From a virus, in IMG/VR virus record IMGVR_UViG_3300024348_000073, positions 1 through 47,865 of that record: a stretch of 47,865 nucleotides of DNA. One strand, written 5' to 3'. Numbering within the stretch: position 1 is the first letter of the stretch; each line of letters starts with the position of its first letter. Below the pieces are notes generated by a model, which ran no database searches, was not told the DNA's origin, and was given only the letters and a program-made list of their open reading frames with translations. Shown here piece by piece: positions 7,946-17,739 of the stretch. Position numbers and translations under genes: made by a program.

Positions 7946-8464
7946 ATGTTAGTAAAATTATTTGACATATCAAACAACAAAGTTGTTCCTACTGAGCATT
8001 GTTATACTTTAAAATTTCTAAAAGCAATCATGGATAAATATCCTGATACTTATTTAGATGTATATATGTATTTATTTTACATGACATGTCCTGACCCAGA
8101 TCTTAACCCTTTTTTTAATGTACCAGAAGTAGATAAAGAGGAAGTAATATTAGATGAGATAAACATGGAAGAATCTTTAGAATGTCCAAAAATAAGATAT
8201 GCATTAGATAAATGTGCAGAGCTATATGAAACACCTACTTTTAGAGCTTACAAAGGTATTAAGTCTATGATAGATAAACTAGCAAAATATATGGAAAGTA
8301 CTTCTATAGAACACGGAAGAGATGGTAATATTAATTCACTTGTTAGTGCAGCAAAAAACTTTGACGCTATTAGACAATCATTTAAAGGAGCATATAAGGA
8401 CATGAAGGAAGAACAATCAACTTCAGTGCGTGGTGGTCAAGGATTAGCTTATGACCAACTATAA
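7946..8464 (+). CDS. Protein immediately upstream of terL; possible small-terminase candidate
   Basis: This 172-residue, mainly helical, acidic protein overlaps the terL start by 14 bases. Small terminase subunits are usually short helical proteins encoded just before terL, so this is the positional candidate. I see no convincing N-terminal helix-turn-helix, which is the usual DNA-recognition feature, and the assignment is therefore weak. Residues 60-110 are rich in acidic residues and Cys/Pro, and the C-terminal part (about 115-160) looks like a long amphipathic helix suited to oligomerisation. It could instead be a conserved Crassvirales protein of other function. Confidence 0.7.
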   Translation: MLVKLFDISNNKVVPTEHCYTLKFLKAIMDKYPDTYLDVYMYLFYMTCPDPDLNPFFNVPEVDKEEVILDEINMEESLECPKIRYALDKCAELYETPTFRAYKGIKSMIDKLAKYMESTSIEHGRDGNINSLVSAAKNFDAIRQSFKGAYKDMKEEQSTSVRGGQGLAYDQL

Positions 8465-10646
8465 AACAATACCTACATGGAATGAAGGTGTCTGGGAAGA
8501 AACTGTATTTGAACAGATAGATGACTTTAGGGAATTTATAGATGAAATATTTTCTGAACCAGGAAAATATAAATTTGATGAAACAGCATTTGTATTTAAT
8601 GAAGAAGCAACTAGATTTAACAAACTAGGTTTTTATTGTGATAAACCTATGAGATCAAAAGATTTCATGAAATATTGGGAAGATCAAAAAAACAAATGTA
8701 GAGAAGGTGTAATATATAAAAACAAAGGGAACACATGGTATCTTACTAGAGATTATTACATGTGGTTAAACTTCTTACCTATTTTTGATAAAGAAGAAAA
8801 AGCATACGGCTTTGCTAAAGTAAGAGATGCTCAGTATCATATGGCCTTATATGAAATAATGGCTGAAATTAATTATAAACATGTTGCAATATTAAAGAAA
8901 AGACAGATAGCATCTTCATACTTTCATATGGGTAAACTAATTAATATGTATTGGTTTGAAGAAGGTGCTACATTAAAGATAGGTGCAGCGTTAAAAGATT
9001 ATATTAATGATAAAGGTTCTTGGAAGTTTTTAGATGAATATAAAACTTTTTTAAATGAGCACACTGCATGGTACAGACCATCTAATCCTGGTAAAGTATT
9101 GTTATGGGAACAAAAAATTGAAGTAACAATTAACACTAGAAAAACACAAAAAGGTTTAAGATCTAAAATACAAGGAGCTTCTTTTGAAAAAAATGCAACA
9201 GCAGGGGTAGGGGGGCCTTGTACATACTTCTTTCATGAAGAGGCAGGTATTGCTCCAAAGATGGATAAAACTTATGAGTACTTACGTCCTGCAATGTCTT
9301 CTGGTATGATGACTACAGGACAATTTATTGCTGCAGGATCTGTAGGTGATTTAGATCACTGTAAACCTTTAAAGATGTTTATTATGAATCCAGAAGCTAA
9401 TGGTATATTAGGTGTGCAAACAGATCTAATGGATGATAAAGGAACTATAGGTGTTGCAGGGTTGTTTATACCTGAACAGTGGTCTATGCCACCTTATATT
9501 GATATGTATGGTAACTCTAACATTGAAGGAGCACTTAAGTCAATAAAAAGAGAAAGAGAAGATTGGAAAAGAGATTTAGAAGCAGAGCAGTTTCAATTAA
9601 GAGTTTCTCAAAAACCTATTGACATTGCAGAAGCATTTGCATATAGAAAAGAATCAATCTTCCCTCAAGGTTTTTTATCTAGACAAATGAAAAGAATTGA
9701 AGACAAAGAATATTCATATGAACTTCTTTCTCTTGAGTTTGATGGTAATAAAATATTACCTAAAAAAACTAAAAAATTACCTATTAATGAATTTCCTGTA
9801 AATAAAAAAAGAGAAGATAAAACAGCTTCTTTAGTTGTATGGGAAAGACCTATTAATGATCCTCCTTTTGGTACTTACTATGCATCTATTGACCCTGTGT
9901 CAGAAGGAAAAACTACTACGTCAGACTCTTTGTGTTCTATATTTGTATATAAAAATCCAGTAGAAGTAACAAAAGAAACACCTGAAGGTTTAGAAACATT
10001 TATTGAAGGTGATAAAATTGTAGCATCATGGTGCGGTAGATATGATGATATAAATAAAACACATGAACAATTACAAAAAATTATTGAATGGTACAATGCA
10101 TGGACATTAGTAGAGAATAATATATCTTTGTTTATACAATATATGATTGCTAAAAGAAAGCAAAAGTATTTAGTACCTAAAGGACAAATTGTATTTCTTA
10201 AAGATCTTGGATCTAATAAGACAGTATATCAAGACTATGGTTGGAAGAATACAGGTAATCTATTTAAGCATCATTTAATATCTTATGCAATTGAATTTAT
10301 AAGAGAAGTAACTGATGAGCAAATAGATAAAGAAGGTAATGTATATAAAAGCACATATGGAGTTGAGCGTGTTCCTGACAAGATGTTAATTACAGAAATG
10401 CTACAATATCACGAAGGACTTAACGTGGATAGATTAGTTGCTTTTTCTGCACTTGTTGCTTTTGCTAAAATGCAGCAAGCTAATAGGGGCTATGTTAAAC
10501 GTAAAGAAAGAGATAAGTCCCTTGAAATCTTGGATAAGTCAAAGAAATTTGGTAAATTATCTATGAGTCCTTTTAGGAACATTGGAAGGAGTAAAAAAAT
10601 TGGAAATAAAAAATTTAGAAAAAACCCTTTTAAAAATATTAAATAA
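8451..10646 (+). CDS. terL: Terminase large subunit (DNA-packaging ATPase/nuclease)
   Basis: TerL pumps DNA into the prohead and cuts it. At 731 residues it is in the Crassvirales size range. The ATPase domain has a degenerate P-loop region, LKKRQIASSYFHMGK at 148-162, without the usual GxxxxGKT, and a Walker B-like TYFFHEEAG at 258-266 with E263/E264. The RNase H-like nuclease domain shows D481 (YASIDP), E555 (LVENN) and D660 (NVDRLVAF), the expected acidic triad. The C-terminal ~40 residues are very basic (Lys/Arg with Phe), probably a DNA- or portal-contacting tail. It overlaps the upstream gene by 14 bases and ends in TAATG shared with a 31-aa ORF. Confidence 0.93.
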   Translation: MTNYKTIPTWNEGVWEETVFEQIDDFREFIDEIFSEPGKYKFDETAFVFNEEATRFNKLGFYCDKPMRSKDFMKYWEDQKNKCREGVIYKNKGNTWYLTRDYYMWLNFLPIFDKEEKAYGFAKVRDAQYHMALYEIMAEINYKHVAILKKRQIASSYFHMGKLINMYWFEEGATLKIGAALKDYINDKGSWKFLDEYKTFLNEHTAWYRPSNPGKVLLWEQKIEVTINTRKTQKGLRSKIQGASFEKNATAGVGGPCTYFFHEEAGIAPKMDKTYEYLRPAMSSGMMTTGQFIAAGSVGDLDHCKPLKMFIMNPEANGILGVQTDLMDDKGTIGVAGLFIPEQWSMPPYIDMYGNSNIEGALKSIKREREDWKRDLEAEQFQLRVSQKPIDIAEAFAYRKESIFPQGFLSRQMKRIEDKEYSYELLSLEFDGNKILPKKTKKLPINEFPVNKKREDKTASLVVWERPINDPPFGTYYASIDPVSEGKTTTSDSLCSIFVYKNPVEVTKETPEGLETFIEGDKIVASWCGRYDDINKTHEQLQKIIEWYNAWTLVENNISLFIQYMIAKRKQKYLVPKGQIVFLKDLGSNKTVYQDYGWKNTGNLFKHHLISYAIEFIREVTDEQIDKEGNVYKSTYGVERVPDKMLITEMLQYHEGLNVDRLVAFSALVAFAKMQQANRGYVKRKERDKSLEILDKSKKFGKLSMSPFRNIGRSKKIGNKKFRKNPFKNIK

Positions 10647-10741
10647 TGTATGATTACGTAACAACCTGTACAGATCCTTATTTATCTTTTGTGTATGTTT
10701 ACATAACTGAATATATTGATTATCCAGTAAAAGACAACTAA
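10646..10741 (+). CDS. 31-aa ORF between terL and portal
   Basis: A short frame fills the 96-base gap between terL and the portal gene exactly. Its ATG overlaps the terL stop (TAATG), and its TAA ends one base before the portal ATG. The peptide starts MYDYVTTCTDPYLSFVYVYI and is rich in Tyr, Val and Asp, acidic, with one weakly hydrophobic aromatic stretch. Perfect tiling between coupled genes argues for translation, either of a functional micropeptide or of a leader that carries ribosomes from terL to portal. There is no homology evidence. Confidence 0.55.
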   Translation: MYDYVTTCTDPYLSFVYVYITEYIDYPVKDN

Positions 10742-10742
10742 T

Positions 10743-13496
10743 ATGAAAGTATATAATGCACTGCAATTAAAGAACGGAGCCAAGATTGACAAAGGTCCTC
10801 TTAATGCTACTTTATCACAACCATTACAGTTTATATCTGCCAAAGAAAAAGATGATGATTGGGCAGCATGGAATCTTGATTGGCTTGAGACAAAGGGTAT
10901 GAAGCAACTTAAGAAAAATGCTAGAAGACTTCTTAAGAACTATAAACTTGCAAAAGGTATTATTGACAAAACTGATTATATAGTTGAAGAAGAAAATGAT
11001 TATGCAGACTTAATGGATGTTCTTACTAAAGAAGATGAGTCAGCATTAGAATTAAAATTTTATCCTATTATACCAAATGTTATAAATGTATTAACAGGAG
11101 AATTTAGTAAAAGATATACAAAAGTACAATTTAGAGCTGTTGATGATACTTCTTATAATGAGATGTTAGAGCAGAAAAGAGGTATGATTGAAGAAAACCT
11201 ATTAACAGATGCTTATAATAAGCTTATGATTAATATGGTTCAACAAGGTGCAGATCCTGAATCAGAAGAAGTACAACAGAAATTATCTACTGAAAATTTA
11301 AAATCACTTCCTGAGATAGAAGATTTTTTTAGCAAAAGCTATAGAAGCTTGATAGAGGAATGGGCATCACATCAACTAAATGTTGATGATGAAAGATTTA
11401 AAATGGCAGAACTTGAAGAAAGAGCATTTAAAGATATGCTTATTTGTGATAGAGAATTTTGGCATTTTAGAATGGGAGAAGATGATTATGATGTTGAGTT
11501 ATGGAATCCTGTATTAACATTCTACCAAAAATCACCTGAGTCAAGATATATATCAGAATCTAATTTTGCAGGTAAATGTGATATGATGACTGTTGCTGAT
11601 GTTATTGACAAGTATGGATACTTAATGGATGAAGAGCAATTAAGATCTATGCAAAATATACATCCTGCAAGAAACTCACAATACCTATTAAACGGTATGC
11701 AAAATGATGGATCATATTATGATGCTAGTAAATCTCACAAATGGAATACTGAAGCACCAGGTATAGATTATAGAAGGTTAATGAGTAACATGGGAAGTAA
11801 TCCTGCAGTTGAAGGAGATGTTGTTAATTGGATATTAAATGAAGGTACAGACGTTCAACAATGGGGAGATTCAGACATGATGCGTGTAACAACTGTTTAT
11901 TGGAAGACGCAAAGAAAAATAGGACACCTAACAAGAATTGATTTTACTGGTGAACTTGTTCAAAAGATAATAGATGAAGACTATAAAATTAATGATAAGC
12001 CTGTATACAATACAAAATTATTTAAAGCTAAAACAAAAGATAATTTAATTGAAGGAGAACATATTGACTGGTTCTGGATTAATGAAGTTTGGGGAGGTGT
12101 TAAAATAGGCCCTAATGGACCTCAACATTGGAGATCAGAAGATAATGACGTAGATCCAATGTATTTAGGTATAGACAGTAAAAAACCAGGTAGAGTACAA
12201 TACCAGTTCAAAGGAGATGATTCTTTATATAATTGTAAACTTCCTATTGAAGGTAGAGTTTTTTCTGACAGAAATACAAGATCAGCTTCTTTGGTTGATT
12301 TAATGAAACCATATCAAATAGGATACAATATGGTAAACAACCAGATAGCAGATATTTTAGTAGATGAATTAGGTACTGTTATTATGTTTGATCAAAATGC
12401 ATTACCACGTCACTCAATGGGTGAAGACTGGGGTAAAAATAATTTAGAGAAAGCTTATGTAGCAATGAAAGATTTTGGTATGATGCCTTTAGACACATCT
12501 ATTACTAATACAGAAAATGCTGTAAACTTTAATCATTATCAAACATTAAACTTAGAACAAACAAATAGATTAATGTCCAGGATACAATTAGCTAATCATT
12601 TTAAACAACAAGCATTTGAATCTATAGGAATTAATCAACAACGTATGGGTACACCTATTGCACAACAAACAGCAACAGGAGTAACTCAAGCAATGAATCA
12701 ATCATTCTCACAAACAGAACAATACTTTACACAGCATTCAGATCATCTTATGCCAAGAGTTCATCAAATGAGAACTGACTTATCACAGTACTACCATAGT
12801 ACAAAACCATCTGTTAGATTAAGTTATATGACTTCTGAAGCTGAAAAGGTTAACTTTACAATAAATGGAAAAGATTTACTACTTAGAGATTTTAATGTAT
12901 TTGCAACTACTAAGACTAATCATAGAGAAACTTTAGAGCAGTTAAAACAAATGGCTCTACAAAATAATACTACTGGTGCTTCTATTTATGATCTTGGTAA
13001 TGTTATTAAATCTAACTCTATTGCTGAAGTATCTGATATACTTAAAGATGCTGAGACTAAAACTCAACAGCAAAAAGAAGCAGAAATGCAACAACAACAA
13101 AAAATGCAAGAGCAACAATTGCAGGCTCAGCAACAAGAAGCAACAGCACAAAGACAGTTTGAGCAATCACAAAATGAAGCTGAAATTCAAAAAGACATCA
13201 CTGTTGCTGAAATAAGAGCTGCTGGTTACGGTGCACAATCAGATGTTAACCAAAACATGGAAAGTGATTTTACTGATGCTATGAAGGATATGCGTCAAAG
13301 AGATGAATATAGAGAACAAATGAACTTTAAAAAAGAACAAGCATCTTCAGACAACGCTAACAAAAGGGCAAAAATGGATATAGATAGAGAAAAACTAAAC
13401 ACCCAACGTGAAATAGCAGATAAAAATCTACAGATTGCCCGTGAAAATAAAAACAAATATGATGTAAAACCTAAGAAAAAGGATAAGAAAAAATAA
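10743..13496 (+). CDS. Portal protein
   Basis: The portal forms the dodecameric ring at one capsid vertex through which DNA passes. Identification rests on position (terL, portal, scaffold-like, MCP), length (917 aa, near Crassvirales portals) and architecture: an N-terminal helical region, an alpha/beta body (about 230-560), a long stem-like helical segment around 600-690 with many Gln and Asn, and a C-terminal Gln-rich coiled coil from about 780 with long QQ/KE runs ending in a poly-Lys tail. The coiled coil would be the barrel that extends into the capsid. It starts one base after the 31-aa ORF. Gln-rich runs may be assembly-prone but the frame is intact. Confidence 0.88.
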   Translation: MKVYNALQLKNGAKIDKGPLNATLSQPLQFISAKEKDDDWAAWNLDWLETKGMKQLKKNARRLLKNYKLAKGIIDKTDYIVEEENDYADLMDVLTKEDESALELKFYPIIPNVINVLTGEFSKRYTKVQFRAVDDTSYNEMLEQKRGMIEENLLTDAYNKLMINMVQQGADPESEEVQQKLSTENLKSLPEIEDFFSKSYRSLIEEWASHQLNVDDERFKMAELEERAFKDMLICDREFWHFRMGEDDYDVELWNPVLTFYQKSPESRYISESNFAGKCDMMTVADVIDKYGYLMDEEQLRSMQNIHPARNSQYLLNGMQNDGSYYDASKSHKWNTEAPGIDYRRLMSNMGSNPAVEGDVVNWILNEGTDVQQWGDSDMMRVTTVYWKTQRKIGHLTRIDFTGELVQKIIDEDYKINDKPVYNTKLFKAKTKDNLIEGEHIDWFWINEVWGGVKIGPNGPQHWRSEDNDVDPMYLGIDSKKPGRVQYQFKGDDSLYNCKLPIEGRVFSDRNTRSASLVDLMKPYQIGYNMVNNQIADILVDELGTVIMFDQNALPRHSMGEDWGKNNLEKAYVAMKDFGMMPLDTSITNTENAVNFNHYQTLNLEQTNRLMSRIQLANHFKQQAFESIGINQQRMGTPIAQQTATGVTQAMNQSFSQTEQYFTQHSDHLMPRVHQMRTDLSQYYHSTKPSVRLSYMTSEAEKVNFTINGKDLLLRDFNVFATTKTNHRETLEQLKQMALQNNTTGASIYDLGNVIKSNSIAEVSDILKDAETKTQQQKEAEMQQQQKMQEQQLQAQQQEATAQRQFEQSQNEAEIQKDITVAEIRAAGYGAQSDVNQNMESDFTDAMKDMRQRDEYREQMNFKKEQASSDNANKRAKMDIDREKLNTQREIADKNLQIARENKNKYDVKPKKKDKKK

Positions 13497-13561
13497 CTAT
13501 AGCTATATACTGCAAAATTTCTTATCTTACTCTTATAATTTCTAAGGTTTAATAAATAAAC

Positions 13562-13571
13562 TTTAGTATAT
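13562..13571 (+). promoter_or_regulatory. Putative promoter before the scaffold-like gene
   Basis: TTTAGTATAT, followed by TGTATATG, is a variant of the recurrent intergenic TTTnGTATATTAT element and sits 46-55 bases before the ATG at 13617. The 120-base gap around it is AT-rich and holds no other gene. It could start a transcript for the scaffold-like protein and MCP. Confidence 0.4.
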
Positions 13572-13616
13572 TGTATATGTAATAACCAAGAATACTAACC
13601 AAACCAATTATAAATT

Positions 13617-14960
13617 ATGGAAGAATCCAATATGGAAACAACAAACGTACAGCAAGTAGACGTAGATTTAGATGAAATCTTCAATGGTGCTCCAGGAGCA
13701 TCATCTGTTACGTTACCATCTACAGAAGAAAAAACTAATGATAAACCAAAACCTAATGTATTTTCAAGAAATGCAGAAGTTGATTTAGGTTTCTTAGAAC
13801 CAAAAGAAAATGAAGATACTAAAGATGAATCCACTGAAGAAGTTAGCGCAGAAGCTAAAACTGAAGAGACAACTCCAAAAGATGCAGATAAAGGAGTGGA
13901 AACTAAATCAGCAGATACAAAAACTGAAGAAGGAGATAAAGTTACTGAGTCAGAAATAGATGACATATTAAATGAAGGTCTAGAAGTAGCAGAAGATGAA
14001 GATGAAAAATCTACTGCTAAAGGAAGAAAAAGAATTAATGATATGTCAGATGTCTTTAAGAAGATGATTGAGAATGATGAGATCATACCTTTTGATGATG
14101 ATAAAGAATTAGATGATTATACAGCTAAGGATTGGAAAGAGCTCATCAAAGCTAATATGGATGAAAGAGCTAATAAGGTAAGGAGAGAAACACCAAAACA
14201 ATTTTTTGATAGTTTACCACAAGAATTACAAGTTGCAGCAAAATATGTTGCAGATGGTGGTCAAGATCTTAAAGGTTTATTTGCTACATTATCACAAGTT
14301 GAAGAAACAAGAACTTTAGATATGTCTAGTGAAAGAGGTCAAGAACATATTATTAGAGAATACTTAACAGCTACAGGATATGGATCTGTAGAAGAAGTAA
14401 ATGAAGAAATAGAAATTTGGAAAGATTTAGGTAAACTTGAAAAACAAGCAACTAAATTTAAACCAAAATTAGATAAGATGTCAGAAGCAGTAGTTGCTAA
14501 AAAATTAGAAGAGCAAGAAATGAAACGTGCTCAACAACAAAAAGCATCTGAAAACTACATGGCTAATGTATACCATACATTAAAAGATGGTAAATTAGGT
14601 GATATGAAAGTTAATAAGAAAACTCAATCAATGTTATACAATGGTTTAGTTTCTCCTTCTTACCCTTCAATCTCTGGTGAAAACACTAATCTACTAGGAC
14701 ACTTATTAGAAAAATATCAATTTGTTGAGCCAAATTACAACTTAGTATCAGAAGCATTATGGTTATTAGCTGACCCAGATGGTTATAAAAGTCAACTTAA
14801 AACACAAGGAACTAATGCTGCTGTTGAACAAACAGTTAGGAAACTAAAAACAGCACAGGCTAACAAACAAGCTTCTAGTACAAGTACAGGAGGAGAAAAA
14901 ACAACAAGAACTCCTAAAAGAACTATACCTAGAGGTAACAACATATTTAAAAGATTTTAA
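13617..14960 (+). CDS. Scaffold-like capsid assembly protein (447 aa)
   Basis: This gene lies between portal and MCP, the usual place for a scaffold or prohead-protease gene. The first ~140 residues are highly acidic and Thr/Ser/Lys-rich (Glu/Asp runs, probably disordered). Helical segments with LDKM, KKLEEQ and AQQQK follow (about 270-310). The C-terminus is basic and ends TIPRGNNIFKRF, the kind of tail that contacts capsid protein in scaffolds. I see no Ser-His-Asp protease site. The acidic N-terminus is consistent with an assembly protein that leaves or stays inside the head. In Crassvirales the gene in this place is conserved but poorly characterised, so scaffold is an inference from position and composition. 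Confidence 0.75.
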   Translation: MEESNMETTNVQQVDVDLDEIFNGAPGASSVTLPSTEEKTNDKPKPNVFSRNAEVDLGFLEPKENEDTKDESTEEVSAEAKTEETTPKDADKGVETKSADTKTEEGDKVTESEIDDILNEGLEVAEDEDEKSTAKGRKRINDMSDVFKKMIENDEIIPFDDDKELDDYTAKDWKELIKANMDERANKVRRETPKQFFDSLPQELQVAAKYVADGGQDLKGLFATLSQVEETRTLDMSSERGQEHIIREYLTATGYGSVEEVNEEIEIWKDLGKLEKQATKFKPKLDKMSEAVVAKKLEEQEMKRAQQQKASENYMANVYHTLKDGKLGDMKVNKKTQSMLYNGLVSPSYPSISGENTNLLGHLLEKYQFVEPNYNLVSEALWLLADPDGYKSQLKTQGTNAAVEQTVRKLKTAQANKQASSTSTGGEKTTRTPKRTIPRGNNIFKRF

Positions 14961-15006
14961 AAAAATAGACAACAACAATTATTAATTAACAAAAACAACA
15001 ATTATT

Positions 15007-16629
15007 ATGGCAACACCAGTTTTAAACAACGGTCTCTTCCTCAGAGACACTAATTACAAAGCTAGTTCTCATATTGATTCTTATCACTTAACAAATATGT
15101 TAGGTAATGCTGAGCCAACTGACATGGGTCCTGTGGACTTATGGGCTATGACGCAAAAGGTAGAAATGCCTTTATACCAAATGGCTTCATTCGGTGGAAA
15201 GAATACAATTATGGTGGACAATGCTCGTGGGGAATACAAATGGCAAACGCCAGTAGCTCAAGAATTACCAGTTTCTTTAGGTAAATTAGATGCTGCTGAT
15301 GCGGGGACTAGAGGTATTGATGGACAATCATTCAAAATCAAATTATCTAAAAGAGAGTTTGGTCATGGAGACATCATTACTTATGACAAGTACAATGGAC
15401 TTGAACTTTACATTACTGCAGATGATATTTTGCAAGTAGGTGATGGATGGGTTTATACTTGTGAACTAGTAAACAGTAATTCAACAACTGCTCTAGCTGA
15501 CAAATACCTAGCTGTAGGAACTAAGTTCTTCAGAAAAGGATCTGCAAGAGGTGAATACGGAGAAAGATTCTCTGACATCACTACAGGAGCTGGATTCAGA
15601 GAATTCTACAACTTTGTAGGAGGAGCTGAAGCACACGTACACTACTCTATTTCATCACGTGCTGATCTTATGATCAAAGGTGGGATGAATGCTGACGGTT
15701 CTGTACCTGTAACTGAGATTTGGAGAAACTTTGACAAATCAGTAGATCCATCATTAGCTTCAATTGAAGATATTGCATCTGCAATGGGTAAAGACTATGT
15801 TAAAAAAGCATTTGATAATGGTTCACTTTCTAGAACGTTCTTAACTTCTATGGAGGGAGCTCACTTATCAAAAATTGCTAATGACATTGAAACTTACTTA
15901 ATGTGGGGTAACGGTGGTAGGATCAAGCAAGACGGACCGGATGATTTAAGATTATCTGTAGGTCTTTGGAAGCAATTAGACAACTCTTTCAAAAGAGTAT
16001 ACAACAAATCAGGATTTGATTTAGATATGTTCAAAAATGAACTATATAACTTCTATGCTGGTAAGGTTGAGTTTGATGGTCCAGACCCTAAACGTCAATT
16101 AGTAGTTCAAACAGGTATTGGAGGTATGCAACTAATCAACACAGCTATTGCTGCTGATGCTGCTGCTAACACTGTTATGACAACTAATGCTGATGCAGTA
16201 GGTGCTGTAACTGGAAAAGGAATGGATTTAGGATACGGATTTGCGTACACTAGCTTCATTATTCCTTTCTTAGCTAATGTTAAGTTTGTATTAAACCCAG
16301 CGTTTGACAACTTACATACTAATGACATTGAGAATCCTTTAGTAGATGGTCGTCCATTATCTTCTTACAGCTACATCATTTTTGATGTTACTGACTCAGG
16401 AAGTGATAACATCCATTTATTGAAACTATCTTGGGATAACCAATTAAAATGGTTCTACCAAAATGGTACAATGGATTACATGGGAAGAACTCAAGGGTTT
16501 GCTTCTACAGGACAATTTAACGGGTACAGAGTTATGATGACTCAGACAATGCCTGCTATTTGGGTAGAAGATCCAACTAAAGTTCTTAAAATTGTAATGA
16601 AGAATCCAATAACTGGAGGATCATTCTAA
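15007..16629 (+). CDS. Major capsid protein
   Basis: The capsomer protein, 540 residues, near the usual Crassvirales MCP length. It has no signal peptide or coiled coil. Alternating beta-type segments and Gly-rich loops fit an HK97-like fold. Gene order (terL, portal, scaffold-like, MCP) is the main evidence. Codon choice differs from neighbours: more AAC, TTC, TAC, ATC and CGT, as expected of a very highly expressed gene. The leader upstream of the ATG is A/C-rich and unstructured, and a strong GC-rich hairpin terminator follows at 16646. It contains no in-frame extra domain. The possibility that 18683-19855 is a second capsid component should be kept in mind. Confidence 0.88.
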   Translation: MATPVLNNGLFLRDTNYKASSHIDSYHLTNMLGNAEPTDMGPVDLWAMTQKVEMPLYQMASFGGKNTIMVDNARGEYKWQTPVAQELPVSLGKLDAADAGTRGIDGQSFKIKLSKREFGHGDIITYDKYNGLELYITADDILQVGDGWVYTCELVNSNSTTALADKYLAVGTKFFRKGSARGEYGERFSDITTGAGFREFYNFVGGAEAHVHYSISSRADLMIKGGMNADGSVPVTEIWRNFDKSVDPSLASIEDIASAMGKDYVKKAFDNGSLSRTFLTSMEGAHLSKIANDIETYLMWGNGGRIKQDGPDDLRLSVGLWKQLDNSFKRVYNKSGFDLDMFKNELYNFYAGKVEFDGPDPKRQLVVQTGIGGMQLINTAIAADAAANTVMTTNADAVGAVTGKGMDLGYGFAYTSFIIPFLANVKFVLNPAFDNLHTNDIENPLVDGRPLSSYSYIIFDVTDSGSDNIHLLKLSWDNQLKWFYQNGTMDYMGRTQGFASTGQFNGYRVMMTQTMPAIWVEDPTKVLKIVMKNPITGGSF

Positions 16630-16645
16630 TAACAACTTGAAAGAC

Positions 16646-16671
16646 GGAGGGGTGTAATGCCCCTCCTTATT
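16646..16671 (+). terminator. Intrinsic terminator after MCP
   Basis: GGAGGGG at 16646-16652 pairs perfectly with CCCCTCC at 16660-16666 around a 7-base loop, followed by TTATTTCT. The 7-bp GC stem 16 bases after the MCP stop is one of three clear terminators in the window. Confidence 0.8.
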
Positions 16672-16713
16672 TCTAAACCAATAACAAAAAAAATTAACCA
16701 ATAAAAAACTATT

Positions 16714-17736
16714 ATGAAAGTAAATGATGTAACAATTACTGAAAAGTATCAAGCAACTAAAAATAAAACAGTTGCAATTAAACCTTATTTTAATTCTGAT
16801 ATACAGAATATGGGATTAGAAAAATATAACATGACTTTATTTGATGGTGTATGGCACCATGAAAGTTTAGCATGCTTAGAAAGAAATGGAATAGCTAGAT
16901 ATGTAACTGGTCTAAACGAGTTTGCTCCAGAAGTAAAACAATTAGCACCAGCAGCAAAGAAAGCAAAAATAAAAGAAATTAGAGAAGTAGTTTCTCAATT
17001 AGAAAAAGAACTTGCATCTAATGTAATAGATGTAGATGATAAAGATTTTTGGAATAAAGTCCAAGTATTGAGACCTGACAATCACAAGTTCTGGGAAAAG
17101 ATAGAATTAAAAGTAGGTAATGAACCTATATTTCTTGATCCATCAATAGATCCTTATGATCTAATAAAAATATATGCTATAGAGGCAGGAGGTTTTTCTA
17201 TAGTAGCACCTAGTTTAAGTAGAGCAAAAGCAGACGGAAACAGATTTTATCTAAACAGAGTTAAAGAATCATCAGCTACAAGAACTACTGTATCTAAAAC
17301 AAAAAATAGAGCATTAGCAGCATTACAAAATTTATATGATACTGATACAACAAAACTATTATATGTAGCAAAAGTTGTTGATGCAAACAGTACACAATAC
17401 ATTAAAGGTACACCTATTGATGTATTATATGAAAATATGGATGATTATATAAACGGACAGGGTGCAGAAAGACGTACAAAAGCAGCAGCTGAAAGTTTTA
17501 TTAAAGCAGCCAACACATCAATGGAAGATCTTAAAATAAGAGCTGTCATTAAAGATGCAATAACATATAACCTAATGACTACTAAAGCAGATGGAAACAT
17601 TTATGATAAGTATTCTGGTTCTAAGTTAGGTGCAAGACCTATTGAAGTTTTAGAATATCTTAAGAACCCAAAAAATGATGACACACTACAACGCTATCTA
17701 GATGAGGTAGAAGAGTTGTGGGATAATGAGAACTAG
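16714..17736 (+). CDS. Hypothetical structural-region protein (340 aa)
   Basis: Function not recognised. The protein is soluble, rich in Lys, Asp and Ala, and mostly helical from about residue 75 onward, with a charged helix at about 70-100 (PAAKKAKIKEIREVVSQLEK). An N-terminal beta-like region (about 1-65) contains a short WHHESLACLERNGIARYV stretch. The position between MCP and a ring protein, after a terminator and before genes for the neck, suggests a head-associated or head-completion protein. It lies 3 bases before the next gene and probably shares its transcript. The start is the first ATG after an A-rich leader. Confidence 0.72.
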   Translation: MKVNDVTITEKYQATKNKTVAIKPYFNSDIQNMGLEKYNMTLFDGVWHHESLACLERNGIARYVTGLNEFAPEVKQLAPAAKKAKIKEIREVVSQLEKELASNVIDVDDKDFWNKVQVLRPDNHKFWEKIELKVGNEPIFLDPSIDPYDLIKIYAIEAGGFSIVAPSLSRAKADGNRFYLNRVKESSATRTTVSKTKNRALAALQNLYDTDTTKLLYVAKVVDANSTQYIKGTPIDVLYENMDDYINGQGAERRTKAAAESFIKAANTSMEDLKIRAVIKDAITYNLMTTKADGNIYDKYSGSKLGARPIEVLEYLKNPKNDDTLQRYLDEVEELWDNEN

Positions 17737-17739
17737 AAC

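Noticed and set aside
7946-8464. Firm small-terminase call for the gene before terL
   Set aside because: Only position and helical content support it; no helix-turn-helix is seen. Left as a candidate.
13595-14086. 163-codon open frame on the minus strand, antisense to the scaffold-like gene
   Set aside because: It mirrors the Glu/Asp/Thr-rich N-terminal coding sequence and is a Ser/Val/Leu-rich composition artefact. It has no leader, promoter or sensible protein character.
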